Source: Telmatactis stephensoni
Lineage: Eukaryota > Cnidaria > Anthozoa > Actiniaria > Isophelliidae
Direction of reading: 5' to 3'
DNA length: 64,000 nt
Assembly: GCA_029948255.1 (NCBI GenBank)
Contig: JALIZF010001494.1
Coordinates: forward strand, 248,001-312,000
In this document: positions 1-12,024 of the stretch, piece after piece
Numbering within the stretch: the stretch's first letter is position 1
Layout of the letters: every line of letters starts with the position of its first letter
The notes under the pieces: model-generated
The model's input: the letters and a program-made list of their open reading frames with translations, nothing else
The model's database searches: none
What the model was told of the DNA's origin: nothing
Made by a program: the position numbers and the translations under genes

Positions 1-1518
1 AGATGCCAGCAGGGCTTTCTGTGTCTGCTGAGTTTGGAGAAGCACTTCTGCCAAAGTGTCGTATGCTTCAGTAAAGAATTTGAATAAAGAGATTTTGAAA
101 TCATCTTGATCGGCTTCTAAGTTGTTAAATAACCCATCAGAGCCCTTTATGGCTTCCCTCAAATGCATCTCTGACTTCTTGTAACAATCATCATCTTCTG
201 TCTTCTCTCTTGATGCCAAGTGGGAATTTTCGAGCTTGAAATACAACATCCCAAGCCGTTTGTTAGCCGAACATTCGGTGGGCTTGTGTTTTATGGCTCT
301 TGCTCTTGTTAAACTCTTTTCATAACAGGAAATGGCGTCATCGATGTTCTTCAGTGAAAAGTGACAATCACCCACTTCTAGCAGCGTTTGTCCTTCTGAG
401 CCCTTGTCATTAGTAGTAACTGCAATTTCAAGACTCTTTTCAAGATAGCACAAGGCATCTTCGTATTTGCCCTTAGAACAAAGTATTTTACCCAGACTGA
501 AGCAGGCTAGTTCCTCGCCTTTTTTAAAGCCATTATCTCTTGACAAAAGTAATTGCTTTTCATAGCATTTCTCCTTGGTATTTCCAGAATTTTGATGTGC
601 TAACCCTAACATACCGGGAGTTGTGGCTTGTAGTACTTCGTGCTTTATGTCTATGGGAAAGCGAAGAATTTCCTGATAATATTCACTGATGTCTTCATGA
701 CTTTTTCCCAGTCTACAAAGACGATCCCCAAAACCTGAGAGTGGCAAAAGTGCATTTGTTTTATCATCACTTTTCACTGTTATTTCCCGAGCTTTTTGAT
801 GATACTTAATAGCATTGTTGTAGTTGCCTTTCCGAAGGCTAATTGTTCCTAAGCCACTGTACACTTGCAATTGAAAAGACGTTCTGTCTTCATCGTTAGT
901 CAGCCCATATGAGTTGGCTAATGCTTTGTTGTAGTATTCTGTAGCCTTACGGTATTTACATAAGTAGCTAAATATATGCCCTAGTAGCAAATGTCCTTGA
1001 AACTCATCAGTCTTCATGCCAATCTGTTTTGCAATCCTGACTTGCTTTTTCGTGCAGGGAAGAGCCTTGTGGCATTGTTGCTGTAACAGATAGATAAGAC
1101 CAATATTTAAGTAAGCTTGCTGTTCCAGGTGTTTATCCTGAAGTTCTAAGGCAATCTCCTTTTGACTTTGGAAACAATCCATTGCATTGTCTAGGTCATG
1201 CATTTCTTTGTGAACCCTTCCTAGGTTACCATACGTTATGGCGATGCCTTTCTTGTTATCCATCTCCGTAGTAACTGTCAAATTCTTTTTATAAACCTGG
1301 ACAGCACTTTTATAATTCCTCATTTTATGGTGACATCCTCCTAGGGCATCATAGGCTATTCTCTTCATATCCTCGCTGCTTTCAATGCTCTTTATATTCA
1401 AGCACTTGCTCAAATATTCGACAGCTTTCTCGAAATCTAATGATTCGTGGTAAGCTAACCCTAGCAGCAAATAAGCATTGGCTTCAAATGCATCGATGGT
1501 TCCGTCTCTCTTATCCAT
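1..1518 (-). CDS. TPR-array protein (TTC28-like), partial at left edge
   Basis: The minus strand is open from an ATG at 1516-1518 to the window edge, 506 codons without a stop, so the C-terminal part lies outside. The translation is a run of about 11-12 tetratricopeptide repeats of roughly 40 residues, with typical TPR positions such as AYLLLGLAYHESLDFEKAV, ITYGNLGRVHKEM, AYLNIGLIYLLQQ and LLEVGDCHFSLKNIDDAIS. TPRs form helical-pair scaffolds for protein binding. Near the left edge the array gives way to a segment resembling the stretch that precedes a CHAT domain in TTC28-like proteins of cnidarians, so a CHAT domain could follow beyond the window. That is inference. The start is uncertain: an upstream ORF in another frame (1461-2156) overlaps it, so this ATG may be internal to a frame-broken gene. 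Repeat identity is firm; the family name is moderate. Confidence 0.8.
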   Translation of the reverse strand, partial: MDKRDGTIDAFEANAYLLLGLAYHESLDFEKAVEYLSKCLNIKSIESSEDMKRIAYDALGGCHHKMRNYKSAVQVYKKNLTVTTEMDNKKGIAITYGNLGRVHKEMHDLDNAMDCFQSQKEIALELQDKHLEQQAYLNIGLIYLLQQQCHKALPCTKKQVRIAKQIGMKTDEFQGHLLLGHIFSYLCKYRKATEYYNKALANSYGLTNDEDRTSFQLQVYSGLGTISLRKGNYNNAIKYHQKAREITVKSDDKTNALLPLSGFGDRLCRLGKSHEDISEYYQEILRFPIDIKHEVLQATTPGMLGLAHQNSGNTKEKCYEKQLLLSRDNGFKKGEELACFSLGKILCSKGKYEDALCYLEKSLEIAVTTNDKGSEGQTLLEVGDCHFSLKNIDDAISCYEKSLTRARAIKHKPTECSANKRLGMLYFKLENSHLASREKTEDDDCYKKSEMHLREAIKGSDGLFNNLEADQDDFKISLFKFFTEAYDTLAEVLLQTQQTQKALLAS

Positions 1519-2156
1519 GTAAAGTCCAAAGCAGTATTGCCATAACCGTGATGAACGTTACCAGAATTGGCTGGAAGGGATCTTGATTTTACCTGCGTTT
1601 GTTTGCTCTCTATCATCGCAGCAATACGCTGGCATTCCTCACAATACTTTTTAGTATTTAACCAACCAGCACTATTAAATATATAAACGCATGAACAGAT
1701 CAGTGTGCACGCAAACTTCACTAACAACATGTCATCTATCTGCGCTATGTTTTGCCAGACATGAAGAAGCACCAAAACGTCAGTTAGCAGTTTTAAAATT
1801 TCCATAGCTTTGTCCATCATCCATAAAAATGCACAGACATCTTTGACATCTATTAGAACGTCCAAAGCATTATTGGCAACCCTAATTACTTCTTGTGAAT
1901 TACCATCATTAATGTGCACGATTCCTAAAGCTGCAAGTTTTCTGTTTCTTTTTATTGCCTGATGATGCAGAGCATTTTTGGGCTCCACACCACACTTAGT
2001 ATCCGCTATTATGCTAAGTATTGTAGTAAGACATTGGCAGATCGACATGTACGTAAATGTGTTGTCGTATAAAAAAACAAGGACCAGTACAAATCCTTGA
2101 CAAATATTTCCCAAACCACATGCCAACATCAAAAGGAGCTTCTGCTGCTGATTCAT
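1461..2156 (-). CDS. Hydrophobic N-terminal ORF upstream of the TPR array
   Basis: A 231-codon ATG-started ORF ends inside the TPR ORF in a different frame. Residues 5-50 are strongly hydrophobic (a LLLMLACGLG stretch, then LVLVFLY), and residues ~100-165 carry further hydrophobic helices (ILKLLTDVLVLLHVW, KFACTLICSCVYIF), so it could be membrane-associated. It lies immediately upstream of the TPR reading frame, on the same strand, and its last ~20 codons read out of frame through sequence that is in-frame TPR leader in the other frame. The simplest reading is one gene with an N-terminal hydrophobic region and a frame break around 1519-1560. Two separate genes or an unrecognised short intron are alternatives. 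I recognise no domain in it. Confidence 0.45.
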   Translation of the reverse strand: MNQQQKLLLMLACGLGNICQGFVLVLVFLYDNTFTYMSICQCLTTILSIIADTKCGVEPKNALHHQAIKRNRKLAALGIVHINDGNSQEVIRVANNALDVLIDVKDVCAFLWMMDKAMEILKLLTDVLVLLHVWQNIAQIDDMLLVKFACTLICSCVYIFNSAGWLNTKKYCEECQRIAAMIESKQTQVKSRSLPANSGNVHHGYGNTALDFTWIRETEPSMHLKPMLICC

Positions 2157-2789
2157 GATGAGATGTGTTCTGTGTTAAAAAAAGAGAAAGTCGGTGCCAT
2201 TTTACCACTGACCGAAATGCAAAATTGTTTTAAATTAACTAAACTAGTTATGTTCAAAGCTCTCCTTGCGAACACTCTCGTAAGCGACCGCGATCAGCAC
2301 TACTGGGAGGCTATAACTGATCTTTGGCTTTGTTTGGTCTCGTAAACGAACATTAGTCCAGTATATATAGTAATTGTGATGATGTGCATTCTGAACACAT
2401 GAATAAATAAGTTTATTCCAATCTCTTTCTTTAGAAAAAGTAATGTTTATCCAGTAGACCTCTTTTGTGAGATCGGCTCAAGCTAAAGCTCTGCTAAACT
2501 AGATCTCTACTGTTCTAATGCGCGGTCGCTTAAGAGAGCGTTGCACATTTAACACTTATTGACTCCCAGTCAATAAGTGTTTTGTTATATACCAACTGTC
2601 AAAGAACAAAATAAAATGCAAAACGTCGCTTCCTTAAAGGTGTTTTTTTTTTTTCGAGAGCAAATGTCAGCAAGATACATCAACAAGATATATCGGCATT
2701 TTTATTCCAGGACCGGCTCGATCATTCTTATCAGCTTATCGCAGGAGGGAGGAGCCGACTCCAATGGTTTATATTAGGCGCGCGCTGGT
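2157..2789. other. Upstream of TPR gene, no gene seen
   Basis: This non-coding stretch flanks the 5' end of the minus-strand TPR gene and would hold its promoter. I see a short dyad around 2554-2580 in which CAATAAGTGTT-type sequence recurs, and a CG-containing patch near 2520-2540 and 2775-2785. No ORF here looks genuine; the plus-strand ORFs are short and without domains. Confidence 0.3.
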
Positions 2790-3037
2790 ACAGTGATGTC
2801 TGCGATGTGACGTTACATAGTATGGTGTTACATAGCGGCTAGTTAGTTCAGCGATTTTCGGGGGAAATGATCGACGATTTTTACGATTTCTTCTCTCAAA
2901 AACGTTGAGGTTGATACAGATGAATGCCCGTGGAATTCTTCAAATTTTATGAGATTTTCAGAAATAAACTTGTATTGGAAGTTTTCATGTTGAAGCTATG
3001 CCACGCCACCGTGACGTCACATCGCAGACATCACTGT
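2790..3037. repeat. 24-bp perfect inverted repeat, MITE-like
   Basis: Positions 2790-2813 and 3014-3037 are exact reverse complements of 24 bp (one arm begins ACAGTGATGTCTGCG), separated by 200 bp with no coding content. The arms contain a TGACGT motif, which is also a CRE/ATF half-site. No target-site duplication is evident outside the arms. It could be a small non-autonomous DNA element or a local inverted duplication. Confidence 0.55.
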
Positions 3038-5389
3038 TCCACAGTTTTCATTGGATACGCCCCCTCGCTCCAGCGTATCGCTCCAGCGTACCCTGCTCCA
3101 TCCAGCCCCCAGCCCTGAACAAAGAAATTAAAAAATATTCCATCTGGACCATTTCCATGGGTTGGAAATTTGTCGTAAATAAGTTGGAGGTCTGTCGCTC
3201 AAATACTACCTTTGGATTTTTTTTCCAAATAATGAAAATTGGGTAAAAATTTGTAAGAAAAATATTGGATTTTTTATCACTCATCATACAATAAAGAAAC
3301 CTTAGAAAATCAATAGAAAACATGTACAGTGCAAATTCACTGGTGACGATTTAGAAATTCTGAGAAAAAAACACGACCCTTGGGTTTTCGTGCAAACATG
3401 TTTCGACATAAACCTCTGCCATCTTGAGTGCAAGTAAACAGATTACAATGAATGAGAATAAATAGCTAGCAAATTAAAGTAACAATGTAGGAATAAAATT
3501 AGAATAATAATACTACAAATCAGACCCGGCGGCCAATAGTTTTTAACAAAGTGGTTCTCAACCGCGAAAAAAAACCCGAAAACTATGTCTGTAACTAATT
3601 CAAGTGGCGCTTACTAGACTTGCTCGGCTCAAAGGTCGAGCTTGAATGTACAATTGTTGTCTCTAGTTGAATGAGCTTTCGAGTTATGTTTTGCCATTAA
3701 AAAGGGTCTGCAAGATCAAAAATATTTCCTATCTCGAATAATATTAAGCTTAATGGAAATTAACAAAGACCTAAAACTAATTGGACCCCGCAATCGTCTC
3801 GCACTCCTGCAAAGAGTTTTTAGCAAACGGACTTGCAAAGCAGTACACGAGGCTCTCAATAAATGAACTGTTTTGATTAGTTAAAGTTATGGCGTGACGA
3901 TGTACGATGATACGAGAAACATGATTTGAGGATAAAACGATTGATGGACTTGGCGCGCCAACAGGGGCCGCTGAGCGGCCCATGCAAAAAGTGGGGGGCT
4001 AACGACCACCGAAGGCGGGAGTAATCTAGGAGGGAAATTTTACAATTGTGAACCTCCCAAATGCGATTTCCAGCGTTCTGAAGGGTGTTTTAGCACGAAC
4101 ACTCCTGTTCTCTTATCTTTGTGTTTGTGCGTGTTTTTTGCACGATTTTGTTTTGTCTGATTTTGTTTTTTGGTTTTTCTGATTTAATTCTTTATCGGTC
4201 CTTTTTAAACAATTTGGGTAAGATGTTTCAGAAATTATGAAAATGCTGACAGTTTCGTTCTAACGCTCTTGCAAAAAAAAATCCTATAAATAAATAAATT
4301 TGATAACAACTACAAATTTGACGAAAAAGCATGCTACTGTGAACTACAAAACAATTGGAAATAAACAGTTGTTTATATGCGTATGTTGTCCGCCCACATC
4401 ACACAGAACTTAAGATCTGCTTCTTAAATTTTAGCGATATCGTGTGGCTTTCTAAAGAGATTTTACCTCTTTGAAGAGGCCAGGGGAACATTGGAATGCA
4501 ACTTTATGTCGTCTTGCTTCGATCGAGCGCACAACGGCGATGAAAAACTCATAAAAGGACATTGTCTTTCCTGAGAAATATCACTAAACAATTCATGGCC
4601 TTGCTGAACACTTCCACGCCGAATACAAAGCAGGATTCAGTGGATTCCCGGGGTGTGATAAATCTGAATAACAACGACAACTTAGCTAGAAAACAAAGAC
4701 TCCAATCGCGTGGTCAGCGATCATTCCAAGCATATTTTGATGACGTCACAAATCATCGTTCATTCCATAATCGAGTTCAGAGCTCTATAAACATCCCGCG
4801 CATGACAAGATTAGTGTCATACTTTTGGTGGGAATTTTTTGTACAAACGCGCGAGTCGATCGCCAAAACTGTATTCAGCTGAGGTCAACACACTGAGGGT
4901 CGCATAGCTTATACCAGTTCTGCAATATGCATTCAGACCAAAACCAATTCATGACAAACAAAAATGTAATAAAATAACAATGTGTGTCAATTGTAATTCA
5001 GTTATCAGCATGAGTTGACAAATCCAAGTTAACAACAATATGATGCTTCCGGTTTATCTAATGTCTATAGTATTCTTAATCACCGAGTTTGCCCATGGTA
5101 GTGAGATGTAGAAGTTCTTTGTTCCTCTTCAGACATTGATCCAAATAAAACAATTTGTGCTCCATTTTTTGAAAGTATAAATAGTAGGCAAAACGATGTC
5201 ACAGGGAGCCGAACTAAATTTCTATGATTGGGCAGGTATGAGCGATGTCCTATTGATTCTCATGCCAGACTGATCATGAATTCCACTTGGGCACGATTAA
5301 ACGCACTATGAGTACTATGTGAGTCTTGTTATATAAATTTGCCTTGTAGTGTTCCATATAATGTTCTGAATACAAATTAACTCGTATCA
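3038..5389. other. Non-coding stretch, no gene seen
   Basis: About 2.3 kb of AT-rich sequence with no ORF that carries a recognisable domain. The longest ORF (4562-4882, plus) is low complexity and matches nothing I know. A GC-rich patch sits near 3950-4030. I see no RNA gene and no clean terminal repeats. Confidence 0.3.
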
Positions 5390-6650
5390 TATAGTGGTGT
5401 AACTGACCGCAATTCTTTTTCGACAGAATATGCAGATACAGACACTCTGACAAAATATATTCATTCATCCTCGAAGTATAAACAAATTTCTGAGCAAACT
5501 TTGCAACCTATTTCTTAGTGTATTTTCGTTTTTGTACAATCATGGATGGTAGGTCAAGTAAAAATATATATTACTGGATGATGACCTCGTAGAGAAAGGA
5601 AGAACAGTGAGAACTTAGCCGTACATGTGCCGCACAAAGAAAAGCATCGCTTGAAATGATGTGCAATACATGCATGGCTTCTAATTCGCTTTTGCCATAC
5701 CAAACTTAATTCTTTCTTACCAATTTTACCATAAATTTTCAAGTACTCTAATACCTTTATCATTTGAGGAGCAGTAAAGTGCCGAACTTACCTTCTTTAC
5801 ACGATGAAATCAAAAGACGTATCCACACTGAGCGATCTGCCGCATTGTGTATACCGATTCCTCGAAAACAGGGAATTTCCCTTGACTGTCGCGTCTGGCT
5901 TTCCCTGCTAGCAGAGTCTCTCTCGTTATCGTTACGGTCCTGCAATGAAAATTGAGAGACTCTGCCGATCTAAGCCGTTTTCTTTGATACACCGCCGTCC
6001 ACAACCGTGGACGAAGCAAACTGGTTTGAAACCGGTTTTAACTGGAAAAGGCTCTGTTGTGATTGGACAGTAAAGTTGCAGTATGTTTGTAAGAAAAGTC
6101 TTGCTGTCACGCAAGGTTCAACCGTCTTGAAACTTCAACATTTGTGGACGAAATCAACTAAAGACATACATTTTCAGTTTTATCGTAAATGCAAGATCAA
6201 AATTTGGAACCATTTACAATGTTTTGTAGGAAATCTGAGAAATGAGCAGAAGTGACCTGAGGTCAATTAGCTGTTGTTTATTCACGCATTCAGGGAACGT
6301 TTTTTGCCTGAAATATGTAATGTTTCTTTCGAATTTCATAAAATTGCCAGCCATTATGTCATCCTTTATAGTTTTTCCCTAGATTTATTGAATATCTGCG
6401 GAAAATAGATGCTCTGGGAATAACTGAAATGTGTTGATGATGCAAAAGTCTAAATATTCACGTGCGTTGCTAAGTTACCGGAGCGCATGCTCAACAAAGA
6501 AAACGGCTTAGATCGGCAGAGTCTCTCAATTTTCATTGCAGGACCGTAACGAGAGAGACTCTGCTAGCAGGGAACGTCTGGCTTCAAACATAATTTGCAC
6601 ATCCTTAAAACATGAATCGTACATTGGATGGACAATGGAGTGGCGGATCA
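5390..6650. repeat. Dispersed repeat family R1, copy 1 (split by a MITE)
   Basis: Sequence 5390-5900 and 6584-6650 aligns by eye, in the same order and orientation, with 28205-28730 plus 36163-36220. Shared stretches include AGTATAAACAAATTTCTGA, TTAGTGTATTTTCGTT, AAGCGATCTGC / GAGCGATCTGC and, on the far side, ATCGTACAT. The two copies are clearly diverged. In this copy the MITE 5901-6574 interrupts the family; in the other copy a BEL element does. It has no coding capacity and its class is unknown. Confidence 0.6.
5901..6574. mobile_element. MULE-like MITE with long TIRs and 9-bp TSD
   Basis: The 674-bp element starts TTCCCTGCTAGCAGAG and ends with its reverse complement. The arms run 5901-5986 and 6495-6574 and match almost throughout apart from a short insertion in the left arm. 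The flanks 5892-5900 and 6575-6583 are an identical 9-bp duplication, CGTCTGGCT. Long terminal repeats plus a 9-bp duplication are characteristic of Mutator-like elements. The interior encodes no transposase, so it is non-autonomous. The second copy of the host repeat near 28700 lacks the insertion, which supports this being a discrete transposition event. Confidence 0.85.
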
Positions 6651-7689
6651 TCAATTATTGAAAAAAGATCGAATTTCGCCTTCTATTATTTCTACTTTGG
6701 AAATGCCTTTAAACTATATTGCTATATTGCTATATTTCTATTTTCATATATATATTTTAATACAAATTGTATTTTTAGTATTTTAGTATTTTTAGGTTTT
6801 TCATTTTGTGATTTTTTTTATTTTTTATTATTTACTTTTTTTTATTTTGAGGACCCTTCTGTAAACCATATATATGATGTTGGCATCCTCAATAAAGATT
6901 ATTATTATTAACTGACGATCTCGAGTAAGCTGGATCAATTGGACTGACCGGCCGGTCGTTTATATGAAACACTTCATATCGATCACATGGACTCCTTTAT
7001 TCGGCAAGGCTTCATTCGGTCAAGACCAAAAGGACTTATACGAGGAGTATGAGTAGAACAACTGTTTAAAAAGCTATAAAAAGCTGTATAGAACCTCCTG
7101 AAATACCTCATCTTTATTTCCTAAAACTGACCTTTTGGGCTTGACATTGTATATTCAAATTCATATCAAAGCTTAGGAGAATAGATCAAGACCTTTTTAC
7201 CGCAAAATTAAATTGTCATTTCTGATCAGTACTTTTCATATGCATTTTAAAAAACAAAATGTACCTCCACACTAGAACAATTTATCGTACCGAATTTAGT
7301 AGACCTGCAAAATTTAATAACAATCCGTTGCAAACTCTAGGACCTCTAGGAAATATAAAAGCCCCAAATTGGCGATATCAAGAAATGTATACTAGAGGGC
7401 AAGCGTTGTTACCTGGCATACATTTCTTTGTAATATTGAGCTTTTGTGACATCGGTAAACTGAAGGGCAGCTTTCAATAAAAAAGTTAAGAAGCTGCCTA
7501 CGAGACCGAAAATGTGTATGGCTAGAAGCCTTTTTCCTTACAAAAAAGAGGAAAGGGAATCTTTCTTCGTCTAGTTTGTTTTTGTTTGTTTGTTTGTTTG
7601 TTTGTTTTTGAGTGAGCGTCAGTTCCGCCAAAGCCAGGCAAAAAGAAAAATAGAGGCTCGATGGCTAATTTCAGGAAATCTAGCGATCA
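6651..7689. other. AT-rich stretch with a LINE-like 3' tail
   Basis: Very AT-rich, non-coding. The segment around 6870-6911 reads GGCATCCTCAATAAAG followed by ATT repeats, which resembles the 3' untranslated end and short tandem tail of a non-LTR retrotransposon, with an AATAAA signal inside. No reverse transcriptase coding remains next to it. A (TTTG)n microsatellite lies at 7575-7610. Nothing else is recognised. Confidence 0.35.
7575..7610. repeat. (TTTG)n microsatellite
   Basis: About nine tandem TTTG units with one T-length variation at each side. It is a simple sequence repeat with no evident function. Confidence 0.9.
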
Positions 7690-7980
7690 TCATTTTCAGT
7701 AAGGTTTTTATTACAAGAACGACATCACTTTTACAAGCAAAAACCACAAAGGCGTACCTTCTTCTGACCCGAAATACAATCATGATCAGTTGCATAATAC
7801 TCGAAATCGTGGAATTTCTGGACGACGGATTGGCTGGAGTTGATAACCAGGATGGATTTATTAGACTCGGTACTGATGGATATTTAAAACGTCAGGGTGA
7901 GCGGGATTGAGTCTGATTCGTGCAAAAAGCATTTATTCTTTTTTTCCTAGTTAATTTACTCGGGCTTCCTGTGTAGTTGA
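7690..7980. repeat. Dispersed repeat family R3, copy 1
   Basis: This segment matches 40470-40830 in the same orientation. Shared stretches include CTTCTGACCCGAAATAC, ATGATCAGTTGCATAATAC and GAATTTCTGGACGACGG, and both end near ACTCGGGCTTCCT. Relative to the other copy it lacks roughly 110 bp between the CTTACCTT-like portion and CTTCTGACCC. It is non-coding and of unknown class. Confidence 0.6.
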
Positions 7981-8439
7981 CCAGCTTCGTAATTGAAGGT
8001 ACAAATCTGGACGCAGTTTTCCTCATTTTTTTAATTCGCTAGCTATTTATGTTTTAATTTCTTATTGCTGTTACATCAAAACCCGCCAAGAAGCGCTTTT
8101 CCTGAAGCTCGTTTACTGGGCAAGACAATAAAAAAATAAAAAAAACCACCCAAGTTTGGAATGTTATGGCTATGGGCCAAGGGGGCCCAAGCAGCTTTAA
8201 TAAAAAATCCAACATATACTACATCATTGTAAAACTACTATACTAGCCGTTTCTAACAGAAAGTGCTGCGAGCTGTTTAAGTACTGTATACTGTATTAGT
8301 TCAAATGTTTTCTAACAGATTGATTAGTGCTTGATACAACACAAGTTTTAAGAAATGTTCATTCTATTACATTAACTAGACTCTACGTTGTAGAGTGAAC
8401 CGTCCCAGGCCATGACATGTACTAGCTTGTGTTTAACTC
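7981..8439. other. Non-coding, no gene seen
   Basis: AT-rich intergenic sequence between two dispersed repeats. No ORF of interest, no inverted repeat and no RNA gene was recognised. Confidence 0.25.
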
Positions 8440-9470
8440 TCCTTGCATAGGTATTATATATCTCCGACATGCAAAAATATTCCCTGCGAATATACTAGTT
8501 TTATTCATTTTTTTTATTTCACTATGTATCTCAATTGTTTGCTGTAAAAACTTCTACTGACAACGGTGTTTTTGACACAATAACAAATCGTGTATTTTTC
8601 GGATGTTTTATATATTGAATAAACGTTTTAACAAAACGCACCTCGAACCCTACACTGGTTGCCTGTAGTTCAACAAGCCACAGTAGTAAAGATCTTTAAT
8701 TTATCTGTCAACAGCTATTAGTGAATATCATGCATATTATATTTCTCACATGCAAAAATATTACCCTCGAATATACCAGTTTATTCAACGTTTTATTTCA
8801 CTATATATCTAAATTGTTTACTGTAAAGACTTCTACAACGGCGTTTTTGACACAATAACAAATCCTGTGTTTTTTCGTTCCTGTTTCAGATGTTTTATCC
8901 ATTACGTGACCACTGGCAAACGCATCGGGTCAAATAGAACCTTAGTTGTCTGGTAAAGAATTTCAGTGTTAAAATTCAGTACAAAAACTCTCAAGATCTC
9001 TTGAATGCTTAAATACGAAATATATTTGACTTACCTCTATATGCATTCGTTTAGCAACATGTAGGGCGAGACATTCGTAGATTTCCAGCTTAAAAGAATT
9101 ACTCTGAATCGCGACAGCTTCATTTTCAAGTACTCCATTGCGAATTCAATATTTGGTCAAAGTATTGGAGATCAAGCTCAAAATAACAGCCCATTCTGAA
9201 GCTCTTATAAGTCTCTCGATATATCTCGAGTTAAAAGCTCCATTTTCTATTGCCTGACTACTGGTGGACATTGTTGCTAGGTGCTATTAGATTAGCCAAT
9301 CAGATCAGATTTTGTTATTCATTGTTTATTGTTATAACATGGAGACGAGGTTCGTATGAAAATCGTCGGCCGTTCGGCCAAAACTTGACAAGGAAAAAAA
9401 AACAACAAGAAGAAAGTTGCTGCATTTTATAACCGTCCCGGCCAAGGGCCTGGGACGGTAATTAGTACAT
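8440..9470. repeat. Dispersed repeat family R2, copy set 1
   Basis: Two partial tandem copies (about 8440-8615 and 8735-9240) share CATGCAAAAATATT, TTGTTTACTGTAAAGAC or a close variant, and GTTTTTGACACAATAAC. The same units recur at 20480-21480. Both loci end in a related block: GGCCTGGGACGG near 9455 here and GGCCTGGGCACGAG near 21700 there. The family is non-coding. The repeated pairing of units suggests a composite or internally duplicated element. Confidence 0.6.
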
Positions 9471-11936
9471 TTAGACATTACGGCACTGACACAGTCACGG
9501 TACGACATGCACACGGTAAGTTTCCCACTCATACGAACACCGCTCTATTTTGCTTGGTGATTATATAGGCCTATGCATAATTCAAGCCAGTTTCGTCTAT
9601 GAGTCGACTCATTTGAGATTTTGACCGAATTTTACCAGACTGGCCCTTTAAACTAAAGCCGCATTCTGCGACATATTGTAGCTAAAAGGATTGTAAGAAT
9701 CTTTTCCATTCCCTATATCATTTCTTATGGTTTATTCCCGTTACTTTTCAACCTGTGTGATTTCGACCCAGGTAAATTTCTGCGGCAATACTTGCCCTCG
9801 ACGCCTGTACGAATTTACCAGGTTCTACGATGTAATTGACCAGTCTCAAAAATGCGATACCGAGGCTAAGACAAAACACCACCACTAGATGCATATTAGC
9901 AAACTTTTTGAACATCTTCACCAACGTGTTCTCAAGTTCATAAAAAATTAAATATCGCAAATTTCCTAAAACTTTTTTCATGATTTTCGAGTATTTTAGC
10001 TAAAAAACTGACAGCAAGATTGAAATTCGATTTCTTTGATTTTTTAATTAGATATTCAAAGTCAATGTTCAAATAGGTAAACTTTTGCGCGAAAATTATT
10101 TAAAAAATGTTTCTTCTGCTTTTTTTCCCGAAAATCTAGGTGATCCTTGAAGTACTCTTTATGCTACCTCACCATAAGAGTTTCATCTCATTCTTGTTCC
10201 GCGTTAAATTTACGAACCTTGCAAGTCCAGTGTAAGTCTTATAATCACTGAGAATCTTGACTTTCGAAGTTATCTCAAAACTTTCAACTTTGAAAAAAAT
10301 TGCTTAAAACGTTGGGGAAAATTACGATATTTGGTAGACACGATTGTTGAACATCAATATTAAAACCCACAAAGGAATTTCTATGAAATCGTTAATTTTA
10401 TGTAAAAAAACAGCAATAGGCAAACTTTTTGAACAGGTTCAAAAAAAACATTGTTTGTGTTTTATCTCATTTAAAATATTCTAGAAAGCGGGATATTAGA
10501 AAATTACGATGAAGATAAGTCTTTTCCTCCAAGTGAGAAGATAGTTTATGAGAAAGATCGATATTTCCATTTTTTATCAAACAATTTCCAAGAAACACCA
10601 AAACTTCAATATAGATCAAAATTGATGCAAAATATCTTGGACATTACAAATATACCACGTAGCTAAACCGAGGAAAACAATAAGAACAGAGGGCTGGGGG
10701 CAGTTGGGGATGGGGTAACCTTTTATGCCCCAAGGGTGACCCCTCTTACAAGGTGCCAAAACAGTCCCAAGAGTTCTTAGCGGAAGAGGGTGGAAGTTAA
10801 GGAATTGTGGGAAAGATCATAAAAAACACTTGTGTGTTCGACTTCCACATTGTTCACACATTTCATAAGATGTGTTGAAAGCATCAATAAGTGTTTAAAA
10901 TTGAAGTGAAACTGAAAGTACAGAAAAGAACAAGGGAACTCTGTCAGTAAAACAATCAAGATATAAAACGTGCTTTTCGAATTCAATTGCTCCTTTTTGT
11001 CTTTCTTCCTATGGAAATTCTGATTATTTATAGAGTATGCATTGTAGTGACCCGAACACTACTGACGCCCATGGGCTTAAGATAAAAAAGGTACCGCCCT
11101 TGTTATTCCGTCTATCGCTTAATTGTAAAGGAATCTTTAGTAGGATGTTGATAACATGGAAACATCTGAGATACAACGGCATCTTATTTACTTTACAAGG
11201 ATAGAAGTAAGGCTTTTACAGTTTCGTGTGAGGTACTAAAAACATTACTAGCGACTAGGCTGGTTTCAAAGAAATAGCAAGTTCGGGATTCCTGTGAAGC
11301 CGCCGACTCGAGCACATGGCGTGTCCCGTGTTTGAGGTAAGCAAAACATCTAGCAGGCTTAATAAAATAGACTTTTATAAACTTACAAAGAGGTGTTAGT
11401 TATTATGGTAAGCTAATTTAATAAACTTTAAGCTTCTTTTTATACAACAAAATGAATAAAATAAGGCATGAAAGTATAGTAATTAGCCTGATTGACCGAA
11501 GAATGTTTGAAACTTCTACTCTGTGGTCCAAAACTTAATTTTTTCGGTTCTAATTTATGTGAATTAAAAAGAAAACAAAAGCGTTCTGATGTTACGTTGT
11601 GATGACATTTTTCGGGTAAGAAATCAGGGCAAATAAACGGTCAACTGAGTCATGAGTTCCCAAATTTACATATTACTAGCTAGTAGATTGCGAAGATAAT
11701 ACGTGTACCATCCGCGACAATGCAACTAAAATAACATACGTCCCGAATCAATATCAAACATTACTAAAGAATGATTTGATTTCTGTAGTTAAATTAAAAT
11801 GTACCAGAGCTTCAGTTTTTAGTCACATCTTGAGTCTTGCATGAAATTATGGAATCATGGCCTCGTGGATTATTTCCTGAAGCCCTGATGTAACTCAAAA
11901 CAATTCTCGAAGAACTTAAAAAAGCATAAGTAGACC
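9471..11936. other. Intergenic, no gene seen
   Basis: About 2.5 kb with no recognisable coding region. The short minus ORFs at 9748-9981 and 10777-10986 have no family features. A phrase of the type CAAACTTTTTGAACA occurs near 9899 and 10422 and resembles the hairpin motif at 17515-17626. A G-rich patch lies at 10688-10735. Confidence 0.25.
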
Positions 11937-12024
11937 TACAATCCGCGCCTTTTTACTTTGACACAGCAATGCATGGACCATGATAAATTACTGTAATGTA
12001 GCAGCGCACGTCATCCGACTTTTC

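Noticed and set aside
2577..2777. 66-aa plus ORF near a CG-rich patch
   Set aside because: Too short, interrupted by a poly-T run, no domain.
4562..4882. 106-aa plus ORF
   Set aside because: No recognisable domain, no splice or promoter context and ordinary non-coding composition.
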